64,000 nucleotides of DNA from the NCBI GenBank assembly GCA_000320545.1, contig ADNK01000693.1:1-64000 (forward strand), written 5' to 3'. Shown here piece after piece: positions 7,794-26,380 of this stretch (position 1 is the stretch's first letter; every line of letters begins with the position of its first letter). The DNA is from Bigelowiella natans CCMP2755 (taxonomy: Eukaryota; Cercozoa; Chlorarachniophyceae). Below the pieces are notes generated by a model, which had not been told where the DNA came from, did not search any database, and saw nothing but the letters and a program-made list of their open reading frames with translations. The translations under genes were made by a program, and so were the position numbers.

Positions 7794-10700
7794 TTAGGCA
7801 AAATAAGTAAGGCTAGATCCGCAGTCACGCAATGTGTCCAGTTGATCCTCCGTAAACTTCTCCTCGAATAAGTGCCACTCGTCCTGCGTAATTAACAAGG
7901 TAAGGGCTTGCGCTCGTTTTTCCTTTTTTTGGTTTGTTTTGGGGGGCTGCTTTCATTGGGCGGGCAATCTCATTCGTACGCACACAAAAAAGCACACAAA
8001 CGCGATATCGCACACAAGGGAAATGTTTCGTTTGATCGACATACGATTGGTTTGCTGTGTCCCCTCCCCGCTCCCCCCCGATAAATGAAGAAGTGTATAC
8101 TACCTGATGCGTTCTCGTAAACTCCTGAAATAGCTTCTTGGCTGTTGTTCCGATGGGAATGGCATCCTAAAAGGAGGGATTATTACAGGGAGAGGAGGGA
8201 ACGATGAGTTTCCTACATGGCACTGGACAATTTCTCTTCACTCTTCTCCCTCTCCCCTTTCTCGCTTGTGCATGAGAGGGAGGAGGGCGAGGACGTTACC
8301 TTCCCCTCTCCCATCCCCCCCGCCCCTCCATCGCCCAAGATGGCCACTATCACTATGTAGCGCTCTAGTAATTGTCGCAATAGGTAGCAGCAGCAGCAGC
8401 AGCAGCATCAGCATCACCCTGGTGTGCGGTGCTAGGCCGATGAGAGTCGCTGGTAGCCATTCCGGCACAGCATAAGGCTGACTGAGGATGAAAGCAGACA
8501 AGCCCAGCAAGCCTCCATGCCGAGTGTTGATGGCTATACCGCGCTGCTCCTTCATCTTCTCGTCCTAATCGATATCATCAATAGAAAAGAAGATCAGGTG
8601 TGTGAGTAAACAATGGCTGACTGGCTGCCTCGTTATCCTGCTCTCTTTCTTTGTAGTATTATATTATATGTCGACAGGATGAGGGGAGAGAAGGAATCGG
8701 CATTGTGATGCTAGTACAACTGCTACTTCCACTACCTTAGCAGCTGAAAACTGAGGGATCACTGTGCGCGACATTTTGTAGAGTTTCTTGTACATCTTGT
8801 TGGTCATCTTGCTCATCTTCATGCCCCCTGCTACCCTGCGTGTGTGCATTTATTTGTTGCGAATACGTCAAGTCAGTTTGCTATTCTGACGAGAGGAGGA
8901 AGAAGAATAGGACGCAGAAGAAAGGGGCTGGGGAGGGGGGGGGGGGGTGAAATATGAACATAGTAGTACTACTATTACTACTACTACTACTACCCTCCAG
9001 ATCCCGGCAAGCTGCTGAGCATCGCTTGGAGCGCCTTCGCAGCGCCCTCTCTGACCTCCACCTGCGAGTCACTCAAAAGGTTGACGATGGTAGCCTTGGC
9101 CGTCTTGAGAGCGGGTAGCGGGTCTTTCTCGAGCTGATCGCTGCTGGCCTTTGACAGGACAAAAGCATGCCTCGGAATCACAGTGGCGAGGAAGCTCGTG
9201 ACGGCCTTTCGCACGTGCCAGTTTGCGTCTTTGGACATCTTCCGTAGCATTTTGAGCAGTTTGGCAATGAGAAGCTCTCCCCCTTCTCCTCCATCCACTG
9301 GCAGATTCCACCCCCCCCAAGCCCACGTGATGGCGAGAAACTTGGCCCTGTTGGCTGCCTCCGGGTCGGATGTTGCTGACTGGAGGTGTAAAATAGCTGG
9401 TAGCAGCGGCAGCAGCAGCTCTCCAAAGAACACGGTTTGAGAGAAGAGAGAGCACGGGATCATCCACTGAATGGCGACGTTGGCCATGGAGACCGTTTTC
9501 TTATTATCCTCCTCCCCCCCCACCCCTGCTGCTGCTCCTCCTCCTCCTTCTGCTGTGGAGGGGGAGGCAGAGGAAGCTGTTGGGTTGCGGGTTGCGAGCT
9601 CCTTCAGGCCATCTGCAAGGGAGGCGACAAGCGCAGTGAGGCCGGTGCTGCCATGCTGCCTTTTATGCGCGACGAAGCTTGCACGCGTCACGGAGACTAG
9701 AATGTTACCGACCTCTTTACGTACCAGCTTGTAGGGGTGGGAGAGGAAGTCGCCCTCTCTTAGACGGCTCACCACCCAACCTCCCACATCGCCCACGCGG
9801 AAGGAGCATTCATCCAGCATAGCGCGCAACAGCCGGAGGTGCCGGTAGATCTCGGCACTGCTCGATGACGCCTTGGACGATTGATCCCCCTCTCCAACCG
9901 CTGCTTCTAGGCTTCTCTTGAAGGGTTGGTGTGCGAGTTGGGCTATCACAGAAGCGAGCGCACGCGGTGTCTCTCGTGTGGCACGCATTGAACAAGCGAC
10001 GGCATCTTTCCACATGTCGACCGTGTCCTGGTTTCCATCCTTTAGCTAAAAGAAGAGGTGTGTGTAGGGGGGGGGGGGGGGGGGGGGGTCGGTTGGAGGA
10101 GGAGTTAGCAACATGATGGCCTCAGTACATTTATTATCATTATTAGGACTATTATTATAATAACTGCTAATATCATTATCATTACAGTAAAAGCAACAGC
10201 AGCAGCAGCTGCAACAACGGCAGGGCTGACACGAATAAGTATGCATAAGGTCCTCTTCTCTCTCTCCTCTTCCTCCTCGCTGTCGCTATTACCACTTGCT
10301 GTATAGCCGGATTGACAAACCGTGCAAGCACATCGCTCTGGAGGCTGAAAGACCCCGTCACCAGGTACTGACACATAGCTGCCACGATCTCGGCAGCAAA
10401 GCACTGTTTTTCCTTCTCGTCGCTCTTCACTAGCTGCAACAGCCGCTTCCCCGCATCCGCCACGTAGTCGGTACCCCCAACGACAAACAGGTGCGAGAGA
10501 AGACTCACGTGCGACGTGTCGAACGCACTACCATATATCTGAGGCGTACGGGGAGGAAGTAGCATTGCAATGGCAGAAACAACAACAACAACAACATCAA
10601 ACAGGGAGAGTAGAACAAAGATACACTACTACAGCAGTCTCAACATTTCTTCGGCAAGTAATAACTTCGTCAACAACTACTACAGCAGTCTCAACATTTC

Positions 10701-13700
10701 TTCGGCAAGTAATAACTTCGTCAACAACTACTACAGCAGTCTCAACATTTCTTCGGCAAGTAATAACTTCGTCAACAACTACTACTTTGAAATATGTTTA
10801 CTTACCCCGTCAGCCGCTCTAGCAAACTCATGCAGATACCCAGTGCGCGACCTAAAGACGTTGAAGATGTCCAGAGCAGCCCCCTGCTTCTTCTGATTGG
10901 CGGCGTTTGGAGAAAGTCTTGGGTGGTTTTCCTCCAGGCTCTGAAAGAGGCTCTTCGCGTCGCTTTTCTCTTCTTTATCAAAGACCACAAACGCCTTCAA
11001 AACCTTAAAGGACGCCTCCCCGAGCTCCAGGCTTTTGATCTTGGATTTCTCTAGGAGATGCGATGAAGAGGGAGGCTGGTGAAGGCGGTCGCCGAATTGA
11101 CGATAAGTCCTGGCATTCCATTCCTTCTCGCCTTTGTAGCCCTGCATGCTCAGTGTCGATGACGACGATGACGACTCCTTCGTCTCCCCTCCCTCTTGCT
11201 TGCTGTCGGTTGGCTCGAATGTGAGCGCTTCATGCGTAGCGACCGTGGCCAGTAGCGCAGCAAGGCCTCTGATACACAGCTGCCGCATGGCGAATAAATC
11301 ACTGACGCATCCTCCGGTGATGAGCGCCATTGCGGCGGGGGAGGCGATGGCGGGTGCGAGCGATTTCGGTGTAGTAAGCAACAGCTGTATCAGCAGCGAC
11401 ATGGCGACGAGTCGGTATCGCCAGTGTGTCACCGTCCCCCCCCCCCCCCCCTCCCCACTACCTCCTCCCAAGCCGCTCACAAGCTTATCAACGATTGACT
11501 TGACGCGCTTCTGCTCCTCCTCCTTCCACACAGGGAGACAGAATTTGGAGAGGAGGGCCATGAACACGGCGTGCGTAGCTGCCTGAACCTGCTCCTCCTC
11601 GTGGGATTCGCAAACACCGGAGAAGATGTGCGTGACGACGAGGAGGATGCTGTCAAGGCTGCAAGTAGCCGCCTCTAGCACCTGTGGGAATGAAAGAACT
11701 TTCAGAGCGCCCCCGAGCTGCTCCTTACTCGCCGTCTTCCTCTCTATAACCTGCTGCAGCAGATGTCCCAGGATGAAGCTGCATGCTTCGGGGTACCGCC
11801 CAAGCGCAGTGTTGAGACCGTCGTTGGCGGCCTTCCGCACTTTCTTGAAGTCATTGAGGGATAGTTTTAACAGAGAGCTGGTGATGGCCGTGTGTGCTGC
11901 CGTGCTGTATCGCCGGTTGTTCTCTAGGGAGGCCTCGTGGCGAAGAAGCTCCATGTAGTGAGCGTACTCGACGTTCAGGATTCGGATTTTACAAACCTTC
12001 TTCTTCTTCTTGCCCTCCCACTCGTCTCTTCGCGAGCGCCTCGACTGCATATTCGAGTGGATCTCTCTGAGGAGTTTAGACCGGTTTATCAGCCATAGGT
12101 TCACGCACAAACTCAGACTCTCCGCGAGCTTCTCCATCACCTTTGCGTTTTCTAGCTTGCTATCCCCACCCCCTCCCGAGCCGGAGTCGATGTTCATCAT
12201 TGTCGCTCCTTCCCCCTCCTTCGTAACCCGCCTTCGCTTGTTGCTAGGAGATTCGTCCGAGGAAGCAGCAGCAGCAGCACTCGCCTCCTCCCCATCCGTG
12301 CTCAGAACCCCGGCGTTGGTGTCCTCGGCGAGAGCATTGAGCTTGCTGGTGATCACGGTGCGCAGGGAGCTGTTTCCCTTGGGGAGGAGGGAAAAGTGTT
12401 CCCCGCAGCCGACCTTGCAGAAACCGATGGATAGGGATGATGATGACGATGACGACGACGACGCACTACTAGTGTGCAGCATGTAGTAGCACTGGTTATG
12501 AGGATGGTTGGATCCCGCGGAGAGTTGAGGCCTTTCAGCTGCTTCGAATTCCATTCCATCGATCGTTGGCTTCTGCTGCTGTTGCTGCAGGGCGTCCGTA
12601 AACTCTCCCAGCACGCTGTTCGCGCCTCGCTGGACGCACATGACTTGGCACAGCGCGTTGCACATATCATCGGCGCTCACGCTGCTGTTGTCAGGACCTT
12701 GCTCCTTTTCTTTTTCTTCTCCCGAGTCCTTGTTCAGGTAGCGCTCGATGACGTTAAAAGCTGGGCCAAGGGCGAATTCGCACAGATCTGCGGCGATTTT
12801 CATGTCGTCGTCGTTGGCGACGTGCCACTTAATTTTGAGGTCATTGATGTCCTCGCTGTAGCCGCCCCACTCCTGCCAGTGCTTCCATTGACTCTGCTGC
12901 CATTTGTCGGGGTCTTGCCCCTTGTACTCGACAGGGTACCGGCGCGTGAGAGCTCTCAGCACGTTTCGCATGATACGCTGTGAAAAATCGCGGCAGCTGC
13001 CGCTGGATGACCCCTTGAAGACATAGAAAATGGCTTTGATCTTGGTGACGATGTCCTGCTGCTGTTGTGGTTGCAGCTGCGTGATAGGGGCTTGCTTCAT
13101 CAGCTGCGACATGAGATAGAGGCAGTGCTGTTTTGCTGCTCCCGGTGTGTCCTCGCGTTCCATATATACCTTGCCGCCTTCGATGTAGGAGCATTTCTTT
13201 TTCTTCTTCTTCTTCTGCCCATCCTCTTTGTTCTCCTCAGCACTCTCCTGCTGCTGTTTCGAATCACCGCTGCCTGATGCTGTGACAACGATGATTTTGT
13301 CGGTGAGTAGGTTGAGGAAGAAGAGCAGCCCCTTCTTGTCGCTAGGGCTAGATGTCAGTCCGATGGCATGCAGCACACTGCCGAGGTACTTGGAGTTCGG
13401 CCAGAAGTCAGCGTCCATGATGCGCTTTGCTACATGGATATTGCACAGCTCGCGAAGAGAGGCCGAGAGGGAGGAGTAGAAGGCCCTCACACAGCGGTGG
13501 ATGAGGGGAAGGGCCATCTTATCCACAGGGTTCTTGTTCGAATACCCTTCTTGCTCTCGGATCAACAGCAAGATGCGGTCCAGAAACTGCGGAGCCCATT
13601 CCTTCAAGCACATTGTTGCGCGTTGAGCTTCCTCGTCGTGAGATGGAGGAGGAGCAGCAGCAGCAGCAGATCCTTCGCCCCCCTCCCCCTTTCCCTTCTT

Positions 13701-15349
13701 CGATTTGACCGCCTTGTACTCCCTGGCATCGATGAGCGGCACCGTGTAGAAGAGAAGGGTGTAGAGCATGAGCGTTTTCCCAGTCTTCATAAGGTCTACT
13801 GGATCAATTCCTGGCAGCGCCAGCCACAAGATGTCCTCTAATCGTGTGCAGCCAGAGGGGTTGATCCTCCTGTTCACAAACGTGTCGCCAAGCCAGCCCA
13901 AACAGCTCAGGGCGCTCATCGTGCGATGGCTTTGCGTAGCGTTTTTCAACGAAGGGATCCTACGCAAGAAGAAGACAACAGCAAAATTGTCGTATGAGAT
14001 ATTATTGCAATAAGTAAATTAACGGTCTCGCTGTATAGTATTTATCTAATGGTAGGACTTACATGTGCGGACAGGATATGCTATCTATAACGCACATTAG
14101 TCGGAATATTATAGTGGCAGCAGTAGTAGGAAATAGTGGGGGCAGAAGGAGCAGCGCCCAATGCGACGCACCATTGATCGATGAGGGAAGGGAGCACGGA
14201 ATCTGGGTTCACACTGCCAACATTCCTAAGGAAGCTCTGCGTGGCAGCCACCATTTGGAAGGCCTTGGAGTACATGCCCATCGTAGCAATGGGAAGAAGT
14301 GTGGCGACGAAGAACTTGCTGATCTGCTCCGGGTAGGGCTTGCCCTGAAGGAAGAGCTGCTTCCGTCGCGCATAGTAGCAGCCAAGGCCAGAGAGCAAAA
14401 CGGAAAGGTGTCTCAAGTGAGCACCTGCATTGGAGGGATGAAATGACGTGCTCGTGATTTGACACAAATTCGATAAGAGCTGCCGGCACTTATCAAGGTG
14501 GATGGTGAAGATGATCAGCTTGGCCATGTGCTCGTCCACGTTTGCACGAGCGGGGTGCATCCCTGTGAGCCACATGAAACGAGCAGGAAACCCGTGCTCC
14601 GACCCCTTGTTTGGATTGCCGCGACCAAGGCCAATTCCCTGCAAATATCGGGAGAACAGGTCTGGTAGGTAGGGGGAGAGGTCAACAACATCAATGTTGT
14701 GCTTTGCCAAACGAGCCCATAGCTTGTACCACACAGCCATCGACACTTTGTCGCTCTTCCAGCGGGATACTTCCATCAACTTCGGCAACCACATCTCGAC
14801 ATTGTTCTTTCCATGTTTTACAGGCAAGAGAAGACATAGAAGGGCCTGGTGCTTGCTGAACTCGTCAGTGAATGGCTCCAACTTGGGGAGGAAGAGCTCT
14901 GTGATTTCCTTCGTGGCGGTTTTCGGGTAGTACATCCGCAGCTTCTTTCCCAGCTGTACCAAACGGTCGCAGCATATTTTCAGTGTTTGCTGAGGCGAGT
15001 TGAAGACACGGTTAGGCTTCCCCTTTCTCGGATCATCGACGTAGCGAAGAAGAGTTTCGTAGAACGGTTTCCAAGGGAGAGTAAGTCCTGTTACATCCTT
15101 CTTCTTAAGGATTTTTGTCAGGCAATACGCCGCTAAAGCCATACATTCGGTATGCTGAGTTGCCCATTTAGCGGTGATAAAGCCGTAAAGGATACGTGCC
15201 AGCTGTCTCTTTTGGTCGAAAGGGATAGGGTATTTCAAGATGAGGTAGTCTTTGAGGAGGTCTAGGTAGTAATTAACCCCTCTTGAATGCCGGTAGTCTC
15301 TGCCGCAAATATCACGCTTCTCGATGACTTTGGGAAGCAATCTGATCAT
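7794..15349 (-). CDS. PSME4: proteasome activator PA200/Blm10 (PSME4)
   Basis: HEAT-repeat activator that caps the 20S proteasome. Exons, in order of transcription: 14172-15349, 10806-13959, 10293-10538, 8994-10045, 8736-8811, 8418-8564, 8104-8166, 7794-7883; together 6006 nt, 2001 residues (family 1800-2150). Family landmarks: LPWKPFYETL; the DVVDLSPYLPDLFSRYL block; LPGIDPVDLMKTGKT followed by TVPLIDA; EVREGAAKAL; and the C-terminal RHGGLLGL...YAVPEWLP domain with a TAKKLFQEFTRTH tail. The second exon carries low-complexity inserts (Lys, Ser, Gln, Ala runs). The protein ends LTYFA, where Blm10/PA200 normally end YYA. The ATG at 15349 is the first usable start, but the N-terminus may have a further exon. 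The 8811 edge is chosen for frame; a better acceptor at 8827 would break it. Confidence 0.9.
10067..10088. repeat. uninterrupted G run in a PA200 intron
   Basis: About 22 consecutive G on the plus strand (C on the transcribed strand), inside the intron between exons 10293-10538 and 8994-10045. It lies 22 bases from the acceptor, so on the mRNA it forms a pure C tract serving as polypyrimidine tract. Confidence 0.85.
10626..10778. repeat. 51-bp minisatellite, three copies, in a PA200 intron
   Basis: Three direct copies of a 51-bp unit (start points 10626, 10677, 10728) with no differences visible by eye. The array fills much of the 267-bp intron 10539-10805. Because 51 is divisible by three, chance frames through it look like 17-residue protein repeats, but flanking splice sites place it in an intron. 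Confidence 0.9.
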
Positions 15350-16666
15350 ATTGTTTGCAGAGCAATGAAAAGAATGTTGGTCAGCGCATTACTTCGTAGC
15401 AGTGTGGAGATCCCATGAAACACAGATTCTCCCAGTCGATTTGCTCGCACGCACGCGTATTTGAAATGACAAATACTGAGCTATAATACTGAGCTATAAT
15501 ACTGACCTTAAAACAGTTGAAAGCATGGACTGTGCGTGAGCAGTAAGAACAGGGGCAGAGCCAGGAGCGACATTCCGATTAACAGTCAACGAAATGGCAC
15601 TCCCGTCATCCTTGGATTCTTGAATATGGGGTTATTGAGGAAGTTAAATGGGCGCGCGCAATGCCAGGCTAGCTCGCTATGCTGGCGCTGTGAGGCTGGG
15701 GTGGAGCTCAACTATTCAGCTCAGATTAGGAAAGGAAGGAGAAGGGGTGTGTGGAAACAAAAAGCACTGACCGTTGGATTTCTGTGACATGAGTACAGAA
15801 AGGTGATCCCTGGGTTTCTCGTATACCTGTCCGTCCTCTCAAATTTATCCTACAGCAATCTTTGGCAGTAGTGTTGAGCGGTTTGGGGTGCTGCCTCAAC
15901 TGCTCTCCTCTCTTCTCTGTGCCCAGAGTGGTTGAGGTCTCAGTGTGTTATGAGCAGTATGCTGACTTGCGGAAGGGAGGAAATAGATCAACGCCGTACA
16001 TTTATTCCCTCTTTGAAGCCTGATTGTATATCTTTATAAACAAATAGAAGGCCGTTTGAAGCGCCTTCACAGGTTTAAATTTGAGCAGGCTAGGTTCCGC
16101 TCTTAGGTTTGTGGTAGCGTGCTTCCAAAACATGTTGGTGATATTGGCATAAAATGCCCTGGGTTTGCGCTTTTAAGACAACTCATATTTTTCCAGCTCG
16201 GAAATTCCGATTCAGAATCCCGTTTTGGGTGCCGGTATTTGCTGTTTGTTGTTATCGTAACCAGTTTCCGTCCGTTGCCACAACGAAACCGAAGATTTCT
16301 TTAGGACTATCAGTGGTTTTTAGGTAGTGCGACAAAACTATACGCATGTCTTCACCAAATGACGACACGGATTCACATCTGGTTGACACAGCTCCGCTAT
16401 CCTTGACCCCACCCCTCTAGATTAGATCTCCTTCAAAATATTCGGAACATCGACCTAACATAAGCTCCAGATATCTTTGAAAGGACCGATCTATTGGATT
16501 TGCCGATATGGGTATTAGCGAATGATGAGTTTTTCAACGGTCAAAACAAAGTACATTGAGCAAAATCACAATCAAAGATATTCACAAAATCAATATCGAA
16601 AATTATCATTATAGTCATCATCATAATGGTCATCTCCCAGGTAACTGTTGCGGTACTACTGGATCC
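15350..16666. other. divergent spacer between PA200 and the kinase gene
   Basis: 1.3 kb separating two genes transcribed away from each other, so it should hold both promoters and 5' UTRs. A 13-bp unit AATACTGAGCTAT is repeated in tandem at about 15472-15504, just upstream of PA200. Low in microsatellites. No further coding exon was identified, though a short 5' exon of PA200 could lie here. Confidence 0.5.
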
Positions 16667-22854
<6,188 letters not shown>

Positions 22855-23833
22855 AGAACAGAGTAACGGTAAGCTAGGGAAAATGTAGTGCTTGGAACTA
22901 ACAATGGTGCCACCGTGGGTGTCGACTTTCAATTAGACCTCATTGCGCAACTGGAGGGTCAAACTTCGTGCTCAGCAGTTTTCTATAGAAGCTGCACTTT
23001 AGCAGGAGTATTGTACCCACGATGCTTGTGATTTTAAGCAATCATGTTTTGAAACCATTGCACAACTCTTATGTTGCAGTCCAAGCATGTAGCATGGGTG
23101 TGTGTGTGTATGTGCGCGCGCGCGCGCGCGTGATGAAGCACTTGCGAGCTTGCATCAGCAGTGCTGCTTCTGTCTGATCCGAATCGCATGGACGATTCGT
23201 TTCTGCATCACATCGAGTTCAAGCAAACAGAGACATTCAAGTGAGTATCGTAGCGCATATATGGTCAAGCGAACGACTGCGTACGTAGGGACACAAAGTC
23301 AACTCATCAGCGCTTGCGTGACAGCATGTGCATATTGTTTACGCGAGATCCATAAATTGATGCTTCATCGCCCTGCGATATGCGTGATGTGTGCATTAAA
23401 TAACATGTGCATAGCGACGCGAACCTAGCTCGATGTTACAGCGGTAGATTGAGACTCATGTAGCAGGAGAGTATAGCACAATAATACAATAATGCGGTAT
23501 GTGCGCAAGGGTTATTACGAAAGCTTTTGCGAAGCACACTCACTCTAAACGAGAACTTACTCTAGTAATGGCGGTTGTACAAAATTAATGAAAAACTGAT
23601 ATTTTATCGAGTGTGGAAGGAAATCCACACCGCATACATATAACACCTGTTCGCACGTAATAAGTTATATTCATTTGCAACATATTGGTTAAAGTTAACA
23701 TTCATATCTGATAACCGAGCTGAAATACTATCCAAATGTGTTCGCCCATCCCCCCAATTCTTTATCGATGAAAGCCTGCAGTACGTGATGATAATGTATG
23801 ATCAAGATTTGATAATTTGCTCTAGGCCTAAAC
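22855..23833. other. convergent spacer after the kinase gene
   Basis: Lies between the 3' ends of the kinase (+) and the next gene (-). Holds a (TG)n-(CG)n tract at about 23097-23131 and several GCATG-type words. The open frame at 23102-23428 begins inside that repeat and has no family resemblance, so it was not called. Confidence 0.5.
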
Positions 23834-24600
23834 TTAGTACTGTGAGACAACGCTACCATGTGGCAGAGAATTATCATCAAAAATTAGAATACGAACGTAC
23901 TTGTAGGATTAACGCCGCTTGAAACTGATCCCAATCTGTAATGCAGCTCCTTGAATCAGGCAAGTTTAATTCTATCTCTGAAAGATGCTCCCAACTGCAA
24001 TTAAAACGATGATGGTGATGATGATAATGATAATCATGATAGTAGTCCTGCATTAAAATCAACAAGGCGAAAGAAAGATTTGGCCAATTGCATTTGATGT
24101 GGTAATACTGCTGACCTGTGCAATTCTGTAACGCAATTTTGTATAAAGTCCAAATCGATATTCCTGCTGTCATCCCAAATGCATACGGGAAGACGACCGC
24201 AGTCTGAGAAGAAGGAACCAAAGAAAAGTATTTCTGAATAATGTCACAGAAACGTATGTAAGTTCGCAGTGACCATTACCTTCTCCCTCCATTGAAGCTG
24301 GTGACAATGAAGAAGATGGTGATGATAAAGATTGCTGCTGCAAAAGCACTTGCTCACACCATGATTCGAAGGTAGTACGCTGCTGCAACAGGACTTCATT
24401 ATCTTTCTCTTCATCCACCTCCATAGCTGCTTTGTCGCATTTCTGAATTCTTCTCCAAATGGGCTTGCTAACCACGATTCCTTTTAAAACAATGCAGGAG
24501 GAGGAGGAGGAGGAAGGTTAGATCTGAAATCTCACAACCATCTTACACAAAACATGCAGACAATACTGAATTATTGAAAATAAAAGTGAGTGCAATTCAC

Positions 24601-24643
<43 letters not shown>

Positions 24644-25475
24644 GTACACACGTAATTATGTGTGTGCGCATGTATCTTTGGCCGTATATGGTATATATTA
24701 TTAGATTCGTGAAGTGTGGCACCCGTAGCATCATTCTCAGCAACAATCTTCCATACATCATTCTTCCTGTGAGAAGAGGGCATTAGCTCGATCGATGAGG
24801 GATTAAAAAGACTACAAATCAGCAGCATTCGTTTATTCGTTCGTGGCAACAGCAGTTGATAACAAACAATACCCATGGATCACGCCGCTTGACCTTGTAG
24901 ACCCTACTACCACAATGGAGTCGAGAGGAAGAGATTCTGCAGTAGTAAGTAATAAGTCTCCATAAAATATGTTTTCCTTCGACTAATATGTGGCTCTTCA
25001 TTCCCCCTCCCTCCCGTTTTACAAATGCAACTTTGAGGAGAGTGAAACTCCCGATTACGCGCTTACTACAACTTGATGTTACACTTGGTCGATGCTGCTA
25101 CTACTACTATTGCTACTACGTGGTACCATCCCGTAAATATGTAGCATTGATACGCAGGTATTATTATTCTATCACCTGATAAATAGATGTCTGTAATGGC
25201 AACAGAAACTTGCATGTCTTTATCGTAGTCCCACTTATGGGATTTGTCTAGATGTCACGAACAATGTAAAAACCTTGACAGCAGCGAGTAGAAAAATCAA
25301 TTGAAGCTGCAATCGTGGAGGATTAATGAGTAGCAACATCTAGCAGCAACGTGATAATTGAAGCATGTAATGATTAGGGTAGCCAATGTTATTACCTACA
25401 TTCTCCTTCGAGCTGAAGATTCTGGTAGGATCATGATATCTACCGTCGCTGTTGCCACAGGGTACCAAGCATATT
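23834..25475 (-). CDS. unidentified multi-exon gene
   Basis: Six minus-strand exons join with consistent phases: 24873-24936, 24723-24766, 24280-24480, 24116-24203, 23901-23994, 23834-23839 (TAC TAA). All introns are GT-AG. The chain reads DSIVVVGSTRSSG, then KNDVWKIVAEND, IVVSKPIWRRI, an acidic and Gln/Ser-rich stretch, then DFIQNCVTELHSWEHL, and ends with QFQAALILQY. Further 5' exons are likely: possible ones lie near 25095-25130, 25166-25180 and 25405-25460, but their joins are tentative and no start codon is fixed. I do not recognise the family. Tail-to-tail with the kinase gene. Confidence 0.55.
24603..24645. repeat. (TG)n in an intron
   Basis: About 40 bp of TG dinucleotides in the intron between exons 24723-24766 and 24280-24480 of the unidentified gene. 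Confidence 0.9.
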
Positions 25476-25519
25476 AATGATTGGTACGGTCGTAACCTAA
25501 TAAAATTGTAATAGATGTA

Positions 25520-25558
<39 letters not shown>

Positions 25559-25667
25559 TGGTCTGATGAAGATTCAGCCCAGATGAAACCACTACCTAGC
25601 CGCTACTGAATGCCACTTGTGCTATTTTTACATGATCCGCATAACGATACGAGCATCTACCACATCA

Positions 25668-25706
<39 letters not shown>

Positions 25707-26380
25707 CTACGAAGTGACTGGGGCAGCGTGTTATGATCGCTTCTTTTCGAGGAAGAAGAATTTTCTGGCTGCTCGATAGCGAACGACTACGTCCGATGTT
25801 TTTCATCAAACAGCCTAGAATACAAACGAAAATCAGTTTTCATGAAAAGAAGTGTTGGGGCATGAAGTAGATCTACCACAACGATGATGATGATGATGAT
25901 GATTATGACAATAAGGAGAAGGAGGAGGAGGAGAAGGGGGGGGGGACGGATGATGATGATGATGGGTTTGACTACTCCTCCTCCTGAATTATGATGAGCA
26001 TTGCTCGTAGATATGTGTCTTATTACCGATGTTCCTGCTGCTGCTTTGTACAATTAGAAAATCAGAAATCGGTGTGATTTTGCATGTGCGACTACCTTTT
26101 AAAGTCACTTTTTCCCAGGTTTCCCCTTCCATGCTTTCAGTACGCCCAGATACAGACGACGAATGAATTGATGATCAATCGGGTGAATGCACGTAAGAAA
26201 GAATTGACGGGCGGCCATGGTTGTTGACGGGAATATACGTGATTCGATGGCAGAATAGGCAGCAGGATTGATCATGACAGAGCGGAAAATCAGTCAATTA
26301 CAATCAAGAACCAGATCAGTGATGAAAGAGAAGGGGAAGGGAAATGTGGCAGTTAGCTGAAGGGAGGAAGCAGAAGAAAT
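25476..26380. repeat. microsatellite-rich divergent spacer
   Basis: Contains (TA)n at about 25522-25556, (CTA)n at about 25667-25703, (GAT)n near 25883-25902 and 25947-25965, (GGA)n near 25915-25935 and a G-run near 25936. It separates the unidentified minus-strand gene from the PPR-PUS7 gene and presumably holds both promoters. No coding exon was recognised. Confidence 0.6.

Noticed and set aside
10626-10778. Regular direct repeats considered as a CRISPR-like array
   Set aside because: The copies are adjacent with no unique spacers, and the host is a eukaryote.
10565-10896. Plus-strand frames with a 17-residue protein repeat
   Set aside because: They read the 51-bp minisatellite inside a PA200 intron, on the opposite strand from the gene.
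12474-12983. 169-codon plus-strand frame
   Set aside because: Shadow of the long PA200 exon on the other strand; no family resemblance.
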